From Corallium rubrum (Eukaryota > Cnidaria > Anthozoa > Scleralcyonacea > Coralliidae), in contig CAXIUP010000236.1 in assembly GCA_964035015.1 (NCBI GenBank), forward strand, positions 79,742-143,741: 64,000 bases of DNA, in the 5' to 3' direction. Position 1 is the first letter of the stretch, and each line of letters starts with the position of its first letter. The notes under the pieces are model-generated. The model did not search any database, had not been told where the DNA came from, and saw only the letters and a list, made by a program, of their open reading frames with translations. A program made the position numbers and the translations under genes. Below, in pieces: positions 43,278 through 55,479 of the stretch.

Positions 43278-44890
43278 TTTAGAATATTGAGTAATTGGCG
43301 CTCAAAAATACCGTCATGCTTTGCGCGAAAATGGAGCAATTTGTTGTTTTTGCGAAAATGGCTGGGTCAAAATTTAAGTCGATAAATTACTGGCCAAATA
43401 TTCGAGTGGGAGGTAGTTGGATTTTAAAATAAATACCAGAAATGAATTCTGCATATCATGGTTAGTCTACTGAGAGCTCCTACAGCCGTAATGTACCAAT
43501 TTTGGAATAAAACGACCACTTTCAATTTGTGGAAGGGCGAAGCAGGAGTGATGTTTGACGACAGAAGTTACTCAGGTATGACAATTTTAGGTACTCTATT
43601 TTCACATTAAACAACATTATATCTTGCTGATTTTTTTTGTAAAAGAGAGGTACATTACCACACTTTGTAGCAACGGTAAACTGGTTTGAACTGTGTGCCT
43701 TAATGCTCAATCATTGGGTATTTATTTCCTAAAAGTAGCTTATTTTGCCTTGTTGCCCATGGAAGTTATGATTGCTGTGCACATTTGATCCTGTTACTGC
43801 TTCAATCGTGTATAAATCTCAATAATTTGTTTTGATTATAGTCACATAGCTGGGTATTCTCGATATAAAGTGACGTCATTTGATGCCTGTACAAAGAATA
43901 ATTGACTATTAAAATAGTGTCAATTTTGGTTGACACATTTGTATAACATTTGCCCCATTTTGACAACAAAGTTCAAAAGTTAACAATTGCCTAAAAATTC
44001 GATTTTCTATACAACCGTCTGTGCGACACTTGTAAGCTTTATTGGATGTTTAGTTGACTTAGTGAAGGTTTAAATCACAATTTTTGAAAGAAATCGGAGT
44101 GGGAGGTCCTCGCAATATTTTTGATGTTTTGACCTCAAGTCAGCCATTTTGCCAACTGTTTACAAAAAATTATATAGGTTTCTATTTCTACTATGAAATA
44201 AGTAAATTTGTTGTTAACTTTCAAAATATAAAAAACACAGCCTCTATAGATACTAATAGTAGTATTAAAATGGAAAATGGAACTTGTGAAAAGTTGAAAA
44301 GAAAAATATTGGAATATTGATTATGATACATTGGTTGAAAATCTGAAAATGGGAGCAAATATTTAGAGGTTGAATGTAAAAATCCAATAGTTTTCCTAAA
44401 CTATGTGTGTGACAGTCGTAAGCTTTATTGTGAGGAAAGAATACTTAATGTAGGTTAAAATATTGAATTTTGAAGAAAATCGGGGTGGGAGGTCCTCGCA
44501 GAATTTAGCCATTTTTATTGGCTTTCCTTGTTTCAATTTCATGACATTATATTAAGGTGGCTCTATGAGATTTTGCAAACTGTGGTAAAATATATCCATT
44601 ACTTACTACAAAAAGTTGTCCAACTGTAAATTGTTTGCTTTTGCAACTAATCCTGAATGGTTTAAATCTTAGTTATTATACTTTGAAGTCTGTATATAAT
44701 ACTTATGTTGTATTTTCCTTTTAGGATAGGAGATTTCCCAGAATTTCATTTATCTCAGTGGAAGAGGATTTTGCATTGACACTTCCTGCATGTTTATCAA
44801 ACTTCATGTACATTAAGACAATATAATCTTATTGGTAATAGATAGTATAGTCCAATTTTGCACCATTTGTACATTTTAAAGAATTGTTAT
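43278..44890. other. Interior of the TTAA element, no gene
   Basis: Long AT-rich stretch with only short frames. The segment GTGGGAGGTCCTCGCA recurs, and the wording around 43,990-44,060 and 44,390-44,450 is similar (CGTAAGCTTTATTG), indicating an internal duplication of about 400 bp. No coding support. Confidence 0.55.
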
Positions 44891-47876
44891 TGTATCACGG
44901 TGGTCAGATTTGCGTGATTTTCTCCCACATGGGATTTATGAGGTGTCGTATTTCGAGAGGCCGATTTCTGTAATGGCCGCCATGGCAAACGTTATGCAAG
45001 AGTGCGCATTAATTTAAATAAATTATGCACACATTGTCAGACTTAGTCCCCCATAAATTTGTAGATCTACCCTTCCTCTCTACAAAAATCAGGAGGGTAG
45101 TACCCCCACGGGCCATATTTTGCGTCTAACGAGGTTTTGTATACCCCTACTTTTTAGGCAAAGTGGGGTTTAAACGAGCTCTGTGTGTGCTCCAATGGTT
45201 TGTTCGTGGCATTTTTGAGTACACTGTAGCAGAAACTTTATTTTAAATTTAGGACTTGTGCCTTTACTTTCATTCTGTTCGCGCTCGAACACGAAATATG
45301 CCTCAGTGTACCCTTCCTGGGGATGTATTTGTTTTTTGAAACGTCATGCTTTTGTTAAACAAAAAATTTCTAAATTCAAAATAGAGTTTAGGTTAATGGC
45401 GTCAACCAGTGGAGTCGTAAGCAACCAGCAATTGTAAGTATTCTCCGTTTAAACCCATGTTTTGATTCTCACTTTTGATCTTGGCCGCCATCTTGAATCG
45501 CCTTCTTGGCCAAGCCGCTATTCTCAATATTCCCTTTGAAATTTCGTGTCCTTAGACTGGAAAAATTGCGTATAAAAAGTCGGAACAGAGCAAGGAAAAT
45601 AAGCACTCAGGAAGATGTGACACAGCGAGAAAATTTCATGCCTTTTGGGACACTTCACAAGTTCAAGTTAGGAATACTTTGAAGAGAAAGTCTGATGAAT
45701 TTGCTGAATAACTCAAGAGCAATTGTGAGGAGAAGAGCGCTAAGTTTGCCGATTTAGAGAGCCGTGAGGAAGAAATTGATCAAAGGGAAACTGAAGCTGG
45801 TAAGAAACAGTGCTAAACGGTCCTAAAATTGTCAAATATTCTTGCCCAAAGTATACATACATCATACATATACAGCATGTCAAATATTGTATTCTTAAGC
45901 AGTAGTCTTTGCCAAATCCTACCCCAATTGACTTGACTTTGATAAAGATCATCTCTTGATCAAATTACCTTAGACATACAGACTATTGGGGGAGCACAGG
46001 TGGGGTGTACTGTTAGGGCGCTGCTTCTCACCAACAGTTAAGCCCAGTTAGACCGCGGTTAGTACTTGGATGGGTGACTGGGGTCTTGGAATTACCCTGT
46101 TCTCGAGCTTGGACCATGTGAGTAGAGTTTAGTTGGTCTCTCCTGTGCTTCGAAGGTTTTTCACCGGGTTCTCCGGTTGTCCTCCCTCTGCAAAATCAAC
46201 ACCATCTGGGATAGGAGTAGCACCCACCCCTGCCTTAGGGTACCTCTGACTAACGGTTGACCAATAGAGATAGATAGACAGACTATAGCTTGCATTAACA
46301 TATTTTACAATGAGGGCCTTATGTACATATACCTCCCTTTATACCAGATAACCTTTTTTCTTTCACCTTTTGTCATGCGGTCTTTCTGTGTTTCAAGCAA
46401 GTTCACGTTTCGAGCAAAGGTCTTCTTACCAGCAAGGGAATAATTGAAAATATCTACCTTATCCATACACTTTACCTTAGCTGGGCAGTAATTTGTGAAA
46501 ATGTTTCACACAAGACAATAGAATTTAAGCAATTTTGGGAACTTGTTCATATTTTAATATATAATTATATGCTGCCTAATATATGCTACATGTATTTTAA
46601 TATTACTGTATATTTTAAAGGAAGGACACAGTAATGACACTTCTCAGATCAGATGAAAATATTTTTATTTTAGTTTATAATACACATAACACAAGCCATA
46701 CAGTGTTTAAAATACATTCATTTGTCCCTATAATATTATCTCTATTTAAGTAAACCAAACCATAACCTTGAAATTCTGAGTATAGTACTGTAATTTTATA
46801 AAACATGTAATATGTGTTTGTTAATTTCATGGCAACAATAGGGGCTCTCTGCAATATCAATAATAAATGTAATCTTCCATATGTGCATTTTCAGTCATGG
46901 TGGATACACAATGTGAAGTAATATTTCAAAGCCGACAATGAGGACTGGACTGGATTTCAAGTCCACACAATTAAGTTCCAGTCCAAGGCGAATCCTAAGG
47001 ACTTGAACTAATTGCAAGGACTTGAAATCAATGCGGTCCAGTCCAAATTGGAGGTTTTTACCATTTTTTCTTGTAATATGAAACTATATTATGTTATATA
47101 TAATATAGTTTATGTTATATATAATATATATTATAAGTATATTCAATGTACTCTTTAAGTCATTCTGAAGAGGTTAAATATATTTTGTTTTAAATGGTTT
47201 CCTTTGTTATGGTATTGTATTTTAAAATTTTGAGCTGGGCTCTTTTATTCATTTTCCAATTACAGTTTCCACCAGGTAAATCACTTGCTATTAACAGGTA
47301 ATACAAGCACTACAATACACTGTGGCTAACAATGCAACAATCAATGTAATCCCAGTCAGGGTTGTACAAATTTACAATGACTGCTGCATAATGCTGAATA
47401 AATTGAATGTCGTGTTATTGGTGCTATATCATGCAAGGTCATGTCAGATGAAAGCTACCTTTCTGGTAGACACAATAATAGTTCAGAAAGGAACATACTA
47501 GTTACATAAGGAAAATATAAAACAGCAATTAGCCACAATGGCCACTTCTTTCAGGTAGGAATCCACCATCTTCCTCGAGCAAAGAGACCCTCCATGGCCC
47601 ATGCCGTAGTTGGGCTTATTTTCGACGCTTCCAACGGCTCTGATCTACTCCCGCTCAACGGAAAATTTCATTTCTGTTATAGAAGTATTCCAAAAACGAT
47701 CTCCCCGTTCTGAACAATCCGAAAAATATTTTAAATTGAGTTTTAACTGTCTCTCCTTGTTTGGCGCACTCGTGTTGTCAGCCATGTTGATTCGTATTTC
47801 TATCTAGAATGCATGTACAACGCTGACCAACTGCGCCCGCACAAGTGGGAGAAAATCGCGTTGATCTGACCACCCT
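44890..47876. mobile_element. Nested TIR element of about 3.0 kb
   Basis: The end CACGGTGGTCAGAT...TTTTCTCCCAC at 44,897-44,930 is matched inverted at 47,846-47,876 (GTGGGAGAAAATCGCG...CTGACCACCCTG). About 30-bp inverted termini starting with CA. A target duplication is not clear. Only fragmentary ORFs inside, so it is non-autonomous or dead. Ends approximate by a few bases. Confidence 0.65.
45987..46277 (+). mobile_element. 5S-rRNA-derived SINE with 9-bp target duplication
   Basis: The head contains the 5S internal promoter elements: CAGTTAAGCC (A-box-like) and GGTTAGTACTTGGATGGGTG (C-box) at 46,057-46,076, followed by 5S-like TTGGAATTACCC. The body includes CACCGGGTTCTCCGG and the tail is a GATA-type repeat. 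ACAGACTAT flanks it at 45,978-45,986 and 46,278-46,286. These are the hallmarks of a SINE moved by a LINE. Confidence 0.8.
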
Positions 47877-49540
47877 GTATATTTTACACATATTAATTAT
47901 GCGTTGTAATAATTTACATGTATGGTATACTCTAAAATTGGTGGTAGTCTTAAACATTAATGAGTTAAATTAACTATCTTCTTTGTATATTTTACACATA
48001 TTAATTATGCACTGACTAGGGGGAAGGGATGAAGGGTGACCTTCGATTGTCCCAAAGGGCAAACCAACTTTTAACCAATCATGTTGAAGCATTCCTTTGG
48101 AGTTGTCTCGGGTAGCTGAGTGAAACTGTTTACATAAGGGAAAGTTGCCTCACCCCCTAGGGTTGACCCTATTATTATCCCCAGGGTGACCCTACTACCC
48201 AACACAAGTGTCAAATTCCCCATGTAAACACCTGCTGTCACAACTAAATAAAATGAATGCAAAGTTGGCTGTCCCAGGATGGCTCAGGGGGGGTTGGGTG
48301 ACCCTTCTAGTTAGTAAGAGTTAAGGTGGCTGAATACAGTTTTGAAACATGACCTGTTGATGTTCTATTAACTTATTTCTACACAATTCAATCATGGTTC
48401 ATTTTTGTACTACTGGTGTAGTGCATGTACAATTATAACAATTTAATTACATTTTACAATGTAAAACTAGTTTGTACATTTTAAATGATTAAATAATTAT
48501 AAAATTATATTTCTTCTTATAAAATTATGTTTCTTTAAAATGTGTCCATTTTCTTCTTTTTTAACTGGCCTTGCTAAACTGTCTAGACATGAAAAAGAGA
48601 AAGAACTTGTGTAAGCTTTTTAGTGCATAATATAAAACGCTTATTTTTCACTTTGTTTTTATCGTGGGTAAAAAAGGAAATACTGATATTATAAAATGCA
48701 TTTTCTTTCTTTGGACTGTCCTTATTATATCTTTGACCTATTTTGTATATAACACATATTTCTACTGGCAAGTTTATTTTAATTCTTGGGTTTTTCAATA
48801 TTATTGACTGTCTACCAACTACCAAGTACTATGCCAGATTGCCAGATATAATAAAATAATTGTCAGTTTGCTGTACAAGCTGTGTTAGTTCGTAATACTC
48901 AGAAAAACTGAGCTATATAAAGCGGGACTCAAACCCACAACCTTCTGACAAAATAACTGACAATTATTACAAACAACTATTATTGCCAAACAATTATTGC
49001 AAACAACTTATTTATTTATTGTCAATTATTGCAAACAACTTCTTAAACTAAATAAAATAGTTGTCTTTTTATGCCATATTGCCAAGTTTGTTCGCGCGAT
49101 TTTTAAAGTCCACGCTGCCGTCTTCCTGTACATGCAAAATCCTTTGTCATCGCTGTTATTTCCTCACAGTGTGCTTATTTTGTTTAAAAACAACTATTAC
49201 TACTAGATAATGTTTTTCAATTTCACTGACTTGACAAGTTTAAGAGCTCGCTGGCATGTCGACAGCGTCGTAGTTTTCAATAATATCGCGATAAGTTAAT
49301 GTTACGCTAGAAATTTACATAACATACAAGAAGTACTTACCATATCCGGTTCTAAACCTCTGTTTTGTGTTTTCTGAATATTTTGTTTCCTTTCTTCAAG
49401 TGAATTTTCCTCTGAATTTCCTAAAAAATCTCTGCTCCTTGAAAACGGGGTTTTTAACCCCGGATATTTATCCCAATTGCATGACAAAGCCTGGTTACAA
49501 AGTTTTGAGCGTTTTTGACGAAAATTTCTCGATAATCTAA
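46287..49540. other. Interior of nested elements, no gene
   Basis: Short frames only. Features seen: palindromic ACTGGACTGG/CCAGTCC repeats (46,930-47,045), AT-rich TATATAATATA stretches (47,085-47,135), and a direct repeat TGTATATTTTACACATATTA at 47,876 and 47,985. Confidence 0.5.
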
Positions 49541-49551
49541 AAAATCTCCTC

Positions 49552-50520
49552 TTAATTACTCCGACTGATAATTTTAATTATATTTCAGCGTATATAAAAT
49601 TTCTCACGCGTGAAACACCGAAGATGTACAAAGATTCCCCACAAATAAATTGTAGTATTTTAGATACTGCTGGACAAAGGGACATCGTTAATGGTAATAA
49701 TGTAGGTGGTCTCGCTAGACACACGCTTACAAACAATATCGCTGAGGTGCATCTTATCAATAAACTTGATGTACCGTGTTTTAGTGAAAGTGGTGGTGAA
49801 GTTTTTCTTCCCACAGCTTTCAAAATCGAAGTAAAATTAGCCAGAGCACCTACAAATATTGTGTGCATGGGTGCTGTGCACCAAGATCTAACCTTAGCAA
49901 CGGAAAGAATTTCACTAGAAAATTTACATTTAAGAATTCCCATTTATAAACCGAAAGACCAATTAAGTAACGCGTTAAATACAGCGTTCATCACCAATTC
50001 ACAAGAAGTCCGATATTATACGTCAACATTCCCTACGGTTCCAGCGAATATACCCGATGCGAGAAGAACACACATAGAAAACGACGTTTTTAACGGAGCT
50101 TGCCCCGTTCGTTTATACATTGTGTATTTGAGACGGCTCAATTATGATGGTAATTTTGCTTCGAACACCTTTCGTTTTAGATGGGAAAATTATTCAAACG
50201 TATCCGATTCGGTAAACAACGTGAACGTATCAACAATAAAAAATTCAATTGAAATTGAGGCATACGAGCAATTACGGCAAGTTCTTAATAAAAACCATTC
50301 CGAAATGCCAATAACCTATAATGATTTTATAAATCGTTATGGGATTTTAGCTTTCGATTTAACTTCAAATAACGATACTCATTTAAAAGTGTTACCTAAC
50401 CGTCCAAGTGGTGTTGTCAACGTACATATGAATTTTTCAGCGGACACCGTTGCAGGGGCAATTTTATATATTTATTACCCGGACCTTCCGGTTCGAAATA
50501 AAAATAAAAGAATTTTTTAA
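49552..50520 (+). pseudogene. Major capsid protein, C-terminal part
   Basis: It resumes the capsid gene after the TTAA insertion. The frame is open from 49,552 to the stop at 50,520 (about 322 codons, with an internal ATG at 49,624). It is rich in beta-strand pattern and ends with a hydrophobic strand and YYPDLPV followed by a short basic tail, as in Polinton capsid C-termini. No stop or frameshift is seen within this part, which contrasts with other genes of the element. It cannot be expressed as a whole because of the split. Confidence 0.75.
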
Positions 50521-50550
50521 GAAAATAGGATTGAAAAGTGATATTCAAAT

Positions 50551-50785
50551 GGGTACAGAATCCGTTAATAAAACGGATTTAATATACGATCTATCACACA
50601 ACGCTATTAAAACGTTTATGTTAAATTCTAGCGAACGGGTGGCTGCTTTAAAATATTTTAAAAAAAACTTGCCCGCAAGTATCATTAAAAAGAACACTCT
50701 AAGAAACAGTATGTTTCAAAGGGGCACGTATCAACCTCAGATACTTTAGAAGACACTGATAGCGATTGGATGGTTGAAACATAAA
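50551..50785 (+). pseudogene. Hypothetical protein between capsid and protease
   Basis: The ATG at 50,551 (MGTESVNKTDLIYDLSHN) gives about 66 residues to 50,749, with a basic stretch (ALKYFKKNLPASIIKKN). An alternative frame at the end (SDTLEDTDSDWMVE) looks like the true acidic terminus, suggesting a shift near 50,725. Confidence 0.4.
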
Positions 50786-50919
50786 AAAAGGGTATTTTTC
50801 TTCACGTGAAACAAATCGTGGTAGAAGTGATTATAGAAGTACACCGGTGTAAATCTGAATAAAAACTGAATACCACTGAGATTAATAAGATAGCGTTTGA
50901 CAATTTTTTTTAAAAAAAA

Positions 50920-51233
50920 TTTTTTTGGGAGCTTTTCCAGCAGATATCCTCCCCGAAAATATAACAAAAAATTGTTGCGGGATATGGAACACGGATGAAA
51001 GTGATTCTGGGGGTACCCATTGGATCGCTATCTGGATGGATAACGATAAAATGTATTTCTTCGATAGTTTTGCAAAAACCGTCGATTTTTATCAACGAAA
51101 TTATTGGGAAAAATTTGAAAAAAAAAAGAATAAAAAATTTATATATGTTCAAAAAACCCCAATTACAATCAAAAGTAACGTATACTTGCGGGTATTGGTG
51201 TTTATTATATTTATACGAGAAAAGTAGAAATAA
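50920..51233 (+). pseudogene. Adenain-like cysteine protease, frameshifted
   Basis: Virion maturation protease of the adenain/Ulp1 fold. One frame (50,925-51,170) has the catalytic histidine in GGTHWIAIWM and the following FFDSF acid region. The catalytic cysteine (CGYWCLLYLYEKS) lies about 70 residues on but in another frame, so a shift falls between them near the A-rich stretch at 51,120-51,140. The start is unclear because of preceding A/T runs. Position after the capsid gene is usual for Polintons. Confidence 0.8.
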
Positions 51234-51260
51234 AATAGAAAATAATAATAATAGTAATAA

Positions 51261-51437
51261 ATGGTGGGGGGAAAAAATAATAAAACAAAAATACATAATG
51301 AAATTAACTTAAAAAAACAATTAGATTTTAGATTCGGTAGTGTTATTGATGAAACAATATTAAAGAAATGTAAAAGTAGTAGTAAAGAAAAACAACAATG
51401 CTGTCGTAATTTTTGTGAATCTTTTATTAAAAAGTAA
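51261..51437 (+). CDS. Hypothetical 58-residue protein
   Basis: ATG start, basic N-terminus, then LDFRFGSVIDETILKKC and a cysteine-bearing end (QQCCRNFCESFIKK). It overlaps the protease tail in another frame. No family assigned. Confidence 0.35.
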   Translation: MVGGKNNKTKIHNEINLKKQLDFRFGSVIDETILKKCKSSSKEKQQCCRNFCESFIKK

Positions 51438-51658
51438 ATTGTTTGTTTAATTTATTTTAACATTGATAAAGCCGTAAGAGCCATGGGGGGGGGGGGGGGG
51501 ATTCTCCTTTTTGTTTTTTTCCTCTTTGTCTTTTTTTCATTCCCTTTCCTCTTTGTTTTCTTTTCATTCCCACTATACTTTGATTCCCTCTAAAAGAGAA
51601 AAACCCTCTAACATATCGTCCTGGCGGGACATGCACCGTTGTTCCACCACGTCTTTTT
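51438..51658. other. Convergence point of the two gene blocks, with a 16-G run
   Basis: No gene. Plus-strand genes end at 51,437 and minus-strand genes end at 51,659, so this is a tail-to-tail junction. It contains 16 consecutive G (51,485-51,500) and CT-rich repeats, and probably holds termination or polyadenylation signals. Confidence 0.5.
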
Positions 51659-51943
51659 TTATTTACCTTTTTTTTTAAACAAACGAAACCTTGCTAAGAT
51701 TGCGCCGCCTTTTTTTTCTCTCCACCACTTATTCGGATTGGAACGCCGACGCCCACTACGTTGTCTTTTATTATTTCCCCCACCTCGTTGTCGCGACTTG
51801 GACATACCCCTCAACAATGTAAGAAAACCCCCTTTTTGTTTTTTTCTATGAAAACCTCCTTTCTTTCTTTTGCGGTATAAACGTGCGAGTTCATTATCGC
51901 GTCTCGCGCGATAATAATCATAAAACCCTCCACGCTGATTCAT
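51659..51943 (-). CDS. Very basic core-like protein (pX/VII-like)
   Basis: 94 codons, MNQRGGFYDYYRARRDNEL followed by repeated KKGGFHRKK, KQKGGF, RGMSKSRQRGGG and RRRSNP. Arginine/lysine/glycine-rich, no stop. It resembles the DNA-condensing precursor proteins of adenovirus-type cores in composition and in its GG cleavage-like sites. It probably packages DNA and may be cut by the adenain-like protease. The family assignment is by composition, not alignment. Confidence 0.6.
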   Translation of the reverse strand: MNQRGGFYDYYRARRDNELARLYRKRKKGGFHRKKQKGGFLTLLRGMSKSRQRGGGNNKRQRSGRRRSNPNKWWREKKGGAILARFRLFKKKGK

Positions 51944-52030
51944 TTTTTTTTCATATGATGAAGAGAAAATAAATTACAAATACATATATATATAATATAT
52001 TTTTTATTTTTAAAAAAAAAAATATTTTTT

Positions 52031-52700
52031 TTACACGTTATAAATTATCGTATTTTCACCGGGAAATATATTAGTTCGAAGATGTGCATTTTCGTAACTA
52101 TTTGCGCGGTTATCAAATAATAAATATCCGTAGGGATCTTTATTAACATCGTCTAAAACAGAGCTAAATATATCTCGATTAATTTTCTTATTGTCAGCAA
52201 TAGTATACATATTTCTAACATCAGCTAAATTTTTGAACATTAGATGATATTGACTGTTGACACGTGAATTTCGTAATTTTCCATCCCCGTACATTAAATT
52301 TTGACACGTGAAAATAACACTCATATTTTTATGATGTGCGTCACGGCATGCAAAATTATTTAAATTATCTAAAAAATTTTTCGAAGAAGCGGCAACAGTC
52401 ATAAATAAGATCATCTAAAACAACTAAAGTATTATCGCTTAAATTCGACTGCAAATCACCAGCTTTCGGTATACCCTTATTACATTCAATAAATTCAATT
52501 TGTATCCCTTTTTCTTTCCCCAAGCGTTCGATTTCACTGTACAGCGGTTGATGAGTTGTGTATAGAAAAACAACCTTATTAATTAAAGGTGTACTCATTA
52601 CTTCGATAGATCGCAATAATTTATAGATCCAAAACGTTTTTCCACACTGAGATGGCCCGCATAACGTTAACATAAAAGGGTGTTGAAATGGAAATACAGC
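52031..52700 (-). pseudogene. FtsK/HerA-type packaging ATPase, one frameshift
   Basis: The motor that fills the capsid. The first frame (52,700-52,365) has Walker A GPSQCGKT and Walker B hydrophobic LVVLDDLIYD. The second frame (52,414-52,031) continues with NMSVIFTCQNLMYG, a sensor-like region, and ends FPGENTIIYNV. The shift is near 52,400. Its 5' end overlaps the end of the polymerase gene. All ATPase motifs remain visible. Confidence 0.85.
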
Positions 52701-52710
52701 CTCGTTTAAT

Positions 52711-53679
52711 TTACGTCTCTAAAAAACCATAAGGAACGGTGTAAAAATTATTTTTAGCTGCACGTTTATTAAAGGTTAAAGTGAATTGTTTAACCTCATC
52801 TTCGATAAAAATATGGTTAAGTTTATCGCAAGTTATTTTATCTGTATATTTAATTTTGATTACTTGCGAATTTTTTTCAACACAATTTTTTAATGATTCA
52901 AAATTTAACTTTTTTTTTATTTTTTCGTTGGTTAAACTAAACCCTTTTATATGGATAATTTCTGCATCTAAATTCGTTCGATATGAGTATGATTTGGGGC
53001 CGGTCGAACAAAATTGAGTGATCCATTGGGTTTTTTTTAGCTCATTTGTTAATTCCCCTAAGTAATTACCCCTAATTCGTCTAATTCGTCGGTATTTTTA
53101 CTCGTGTAAATTACAGAATCGGTGTCAAAATATAAAACTCGTGTACCTAATCCATCTATCAATTCGTACAATTTTAAACGTGCGTAGGTTGTGACAAAAT
53201 TCGCGATAACTACGTTCCCCATTTTTAACGGTGTTGTCACAACTTCGGTTTGTTGATAAGTGACACGTAGGATATTTTCATTAACAAAATCAGTTGAAGT
53301 TAATTCTACATTCGGATCATTTGCTAGCCCTATTAGTTCGTGGTAATCGGATAAAAAATCAACTTTCGTGTTATTCTCATTTTGCGCAAATTTACCCCAA
53401 AGCGCGTTTAGTATATTTTTGGCTGTAGCGCGTAAACCGGGATTATACACTATTTTATTTTTATCTAATAAAATTCCCTCGTTTTTATAATAATCCGCGA
53501 TATATTTATCAACTTCGCTATCGATTAAGTTTTTATCCTCATCGTAACATTCGTCGGGAAAACCGGATGCTTCGTGTTTTATTTTTAAAAAACAATTCAC
53601 GTACTCTTGAAAAATTCTTTCTCGCCGGGGGTATTGGTAAATTTCATAAACTTTAATAATTCGATATCCTTTTTCAATT
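52711..53679 (-). pseudogene. DNA polymerase B, C-terminal part
   Basis: Replication polymerase of the element. It contains motif B-type sequence (NPGLRATAKNILNALWGKF) and motif C YFDTDSVIY with the catalytic DTD, then the thumb (ELTNELKKTQWIT, STGPKSYSYRT), ending with TVPYGFLET at 52,711. A frame break occurs near 53,050-53,060. The 5' side stops at 53,679, where the 7.84-kb element begins. The N-terminal remainder lies at 61,517 onwards. Removing that insert and one target copy would leave the frame continuous. Confidence 0.88.
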
Positions 53680-53690
53680 TAGGCCGTCAC

Positions 53691-54069
53691 ATGCGACTTA
53701 ATAAAAGCACTAGAAATGACATTCCGTTGCACACAACGCGAGGCTAAATAATTTTACGATGATAAGGCATTTCATGACCCTGGAAATAGATATTTTCGAA
53801 GCCCCCGTTCGTAAGTGTGCACAATTACTCGAAAACGGCAATTGAAGTTTGTGACGTCATCACAATGGAATTTTACATTAACGCTCAATTTACGCGCTAT
53901 TTCCGAGTTATTTCACAACGATACGGTAGTCGGTGGTCTTGACGACATTGACGACACAATTTACTCCCCCCCCCCCCCCATCTAGCATATAAACAGTCTT
54001 ACATATCAAAGGTAAGAGAAGCGACTATTTCGAGTTTTATAGATTATTCCAATAAAAACATTTACAAAA
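53691..54069. other. Element 3' region, no exon found
   Basis: Contains the terminal repeat and a run of 14 C at about 53,967-53,980. The expected final coding exon after FHAFTG is absent, so the gene is probably 3'-deleted. Confidence 0.5.
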
Positions 54070-55333
54070 TATACAAACCAGTGAAAGCATGAAAACCAAT
54101 AAGTGCGTTACACATACGCAATCCCAATTGATCATAAACTTCATTGATGCCAATAAGCCTTCTGTTGTTTCCAGCACCAGTGTCAAAACATAGCGAAGAT
54201 CTGATTTCAACCTTATGGGCCAACATTAGAATAAAATAAAAACATCTGTGTCAGGGCTTCGGATCGTGACGTTGCTGTGCATTGTAGAAGCATGTTGCGC
54301 ATGCAGGTTTAATCGCGTATCAGCCTCTTCATGGTTTGAATACAGCTCTGGGACACTTTCAATTTTCAGCATGTTATCACTTAAGGTATCAACGAAAAAC
54401 TTGTGACAGTCGGCTCCATGCGTGAAAAACAAAGTGACATGCTGTAGTATTCGTGCAAGATCAAGAGTCGCCATATGTTGGAAAATAAATTCAATCAATG
54501 CTTCTTTGTTTTCGCCTAAAGACAAAAACTTCTTGAACTGTCGAGGAACTTTTTGAGTTGCACCACCGATCCTGACCCGAGTGCCACTCGACATCGATCT
54601 CTTTTCTTGCTCAATATTTTTTATGCTGACTGATGGGTAAGTATCACATATGAAGTCTACCCTATTTCCTTGAGCTTTCTTTGCTGAGCTGATTATGATG
54701 CGAACGACTCTTTCTGCTAAATCACCAAATGTCCCCGGAATATCTTTGAGCGTCTGCAATAATGCCATTCCATCAAGCAGAAGTGCATCAGTATTTTCGG
54801 GAGGGTCAACATTGCAGTCTGCACGGCGAAGCAATTCGTGCATAAGTTTACATTTTGGAGTTTTCACTAAATCACCAATACTTGTTGCCAACGGCGCAGG
54901 GTATTTTCTTAGACTATATTTCATCAGATTCCGCATGTCAATCTCACGGGATTGACCAATGGCTAAAAGGCGGGAGATGAACTTTGAATCATTGCGTAAT
55001 TCAACGACTTTACCTTGCTTCGTACTTGCTTTGCTGCTAGTTCTTTTCTTCGAGAAAGTGTTCAAGTTTGTCTTCTGTATCGTTGTGAAGATATCCGGGT
55101 TGGCAGCTTTGACCTTCTGTGAGACAAATTCTTCGAATTTTCTCTCACCAATCTCGTGGGACTTCAGAAGATCATTTGATACGGACGCAGTAGCAATTTC
55201 ACCATTAGCAATATTTACAAGGTCCTCAAGATCATCATCAAATGGATCAGTCATGTTGGATAACGTTTCAACAACACTTTCAACCTCAGCATTATGACGC
55301 TTAATTTGAGAGGAGTCGACATCTTTACGTGAC
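54070..55333 (-). pseudogene. Exon 6 of the unassigned-transposon gene: PIN/FEN-like acidic motifs, truncated
   Basis: Acceptor TTTTTTATAG. After a helical region the C-terminal part has SNHEEADTRLNLHAQHA, then VTIRSPDTDVFILF, then, past a one-base shift at about 54,226, a segment ending LIGFHAFTG at about 54,075. EAD, then SPDTDV, then TG is the order of metal-binding acids in PIN/5'-3' exonuclease folds (EAD, DSD, GCD). The last acid would lie in a following exon, which is missing before the element ends. Confidence 0.65.
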
Positions 55334-55479
55334 CTATAAAAAAGGGAAACTTTGTTACTGCAATAAACCACGACGAATGCTATTTCTTTCTAATAGCCAG
55401 AGCTCTTCGCAGGTATGGGACTTCGCAGTCGATCAATATTACCCATGCAAATATAACAATTTATAAGCAAATTTGAACC

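Larger units (their letters stand above)
43268..49551. mobile_element. TTAA-flanked DNA transposon, non-autonomous, 6.28 kb
   Basis: The termini GAGGAGATTTTTTAGA and their complement extend as an imperfect inverted repeat of about 31 bp. TTAA is duplicated at 43,264-43,267 and 49,552-49,555, as for piggyBac or Kolobok targets. No transposase is visible. The interior is AT-rich with repeated GGGAGGTCCTCGCA (44,102 and 44,489). It holds a nested TIR element and a SINE. Confidence 0.85.

Noticed and set aside
49578..49943. Minus ORF over the capsid gene
   Set aside because: Antisense of the clean capsid frame, without motifs.
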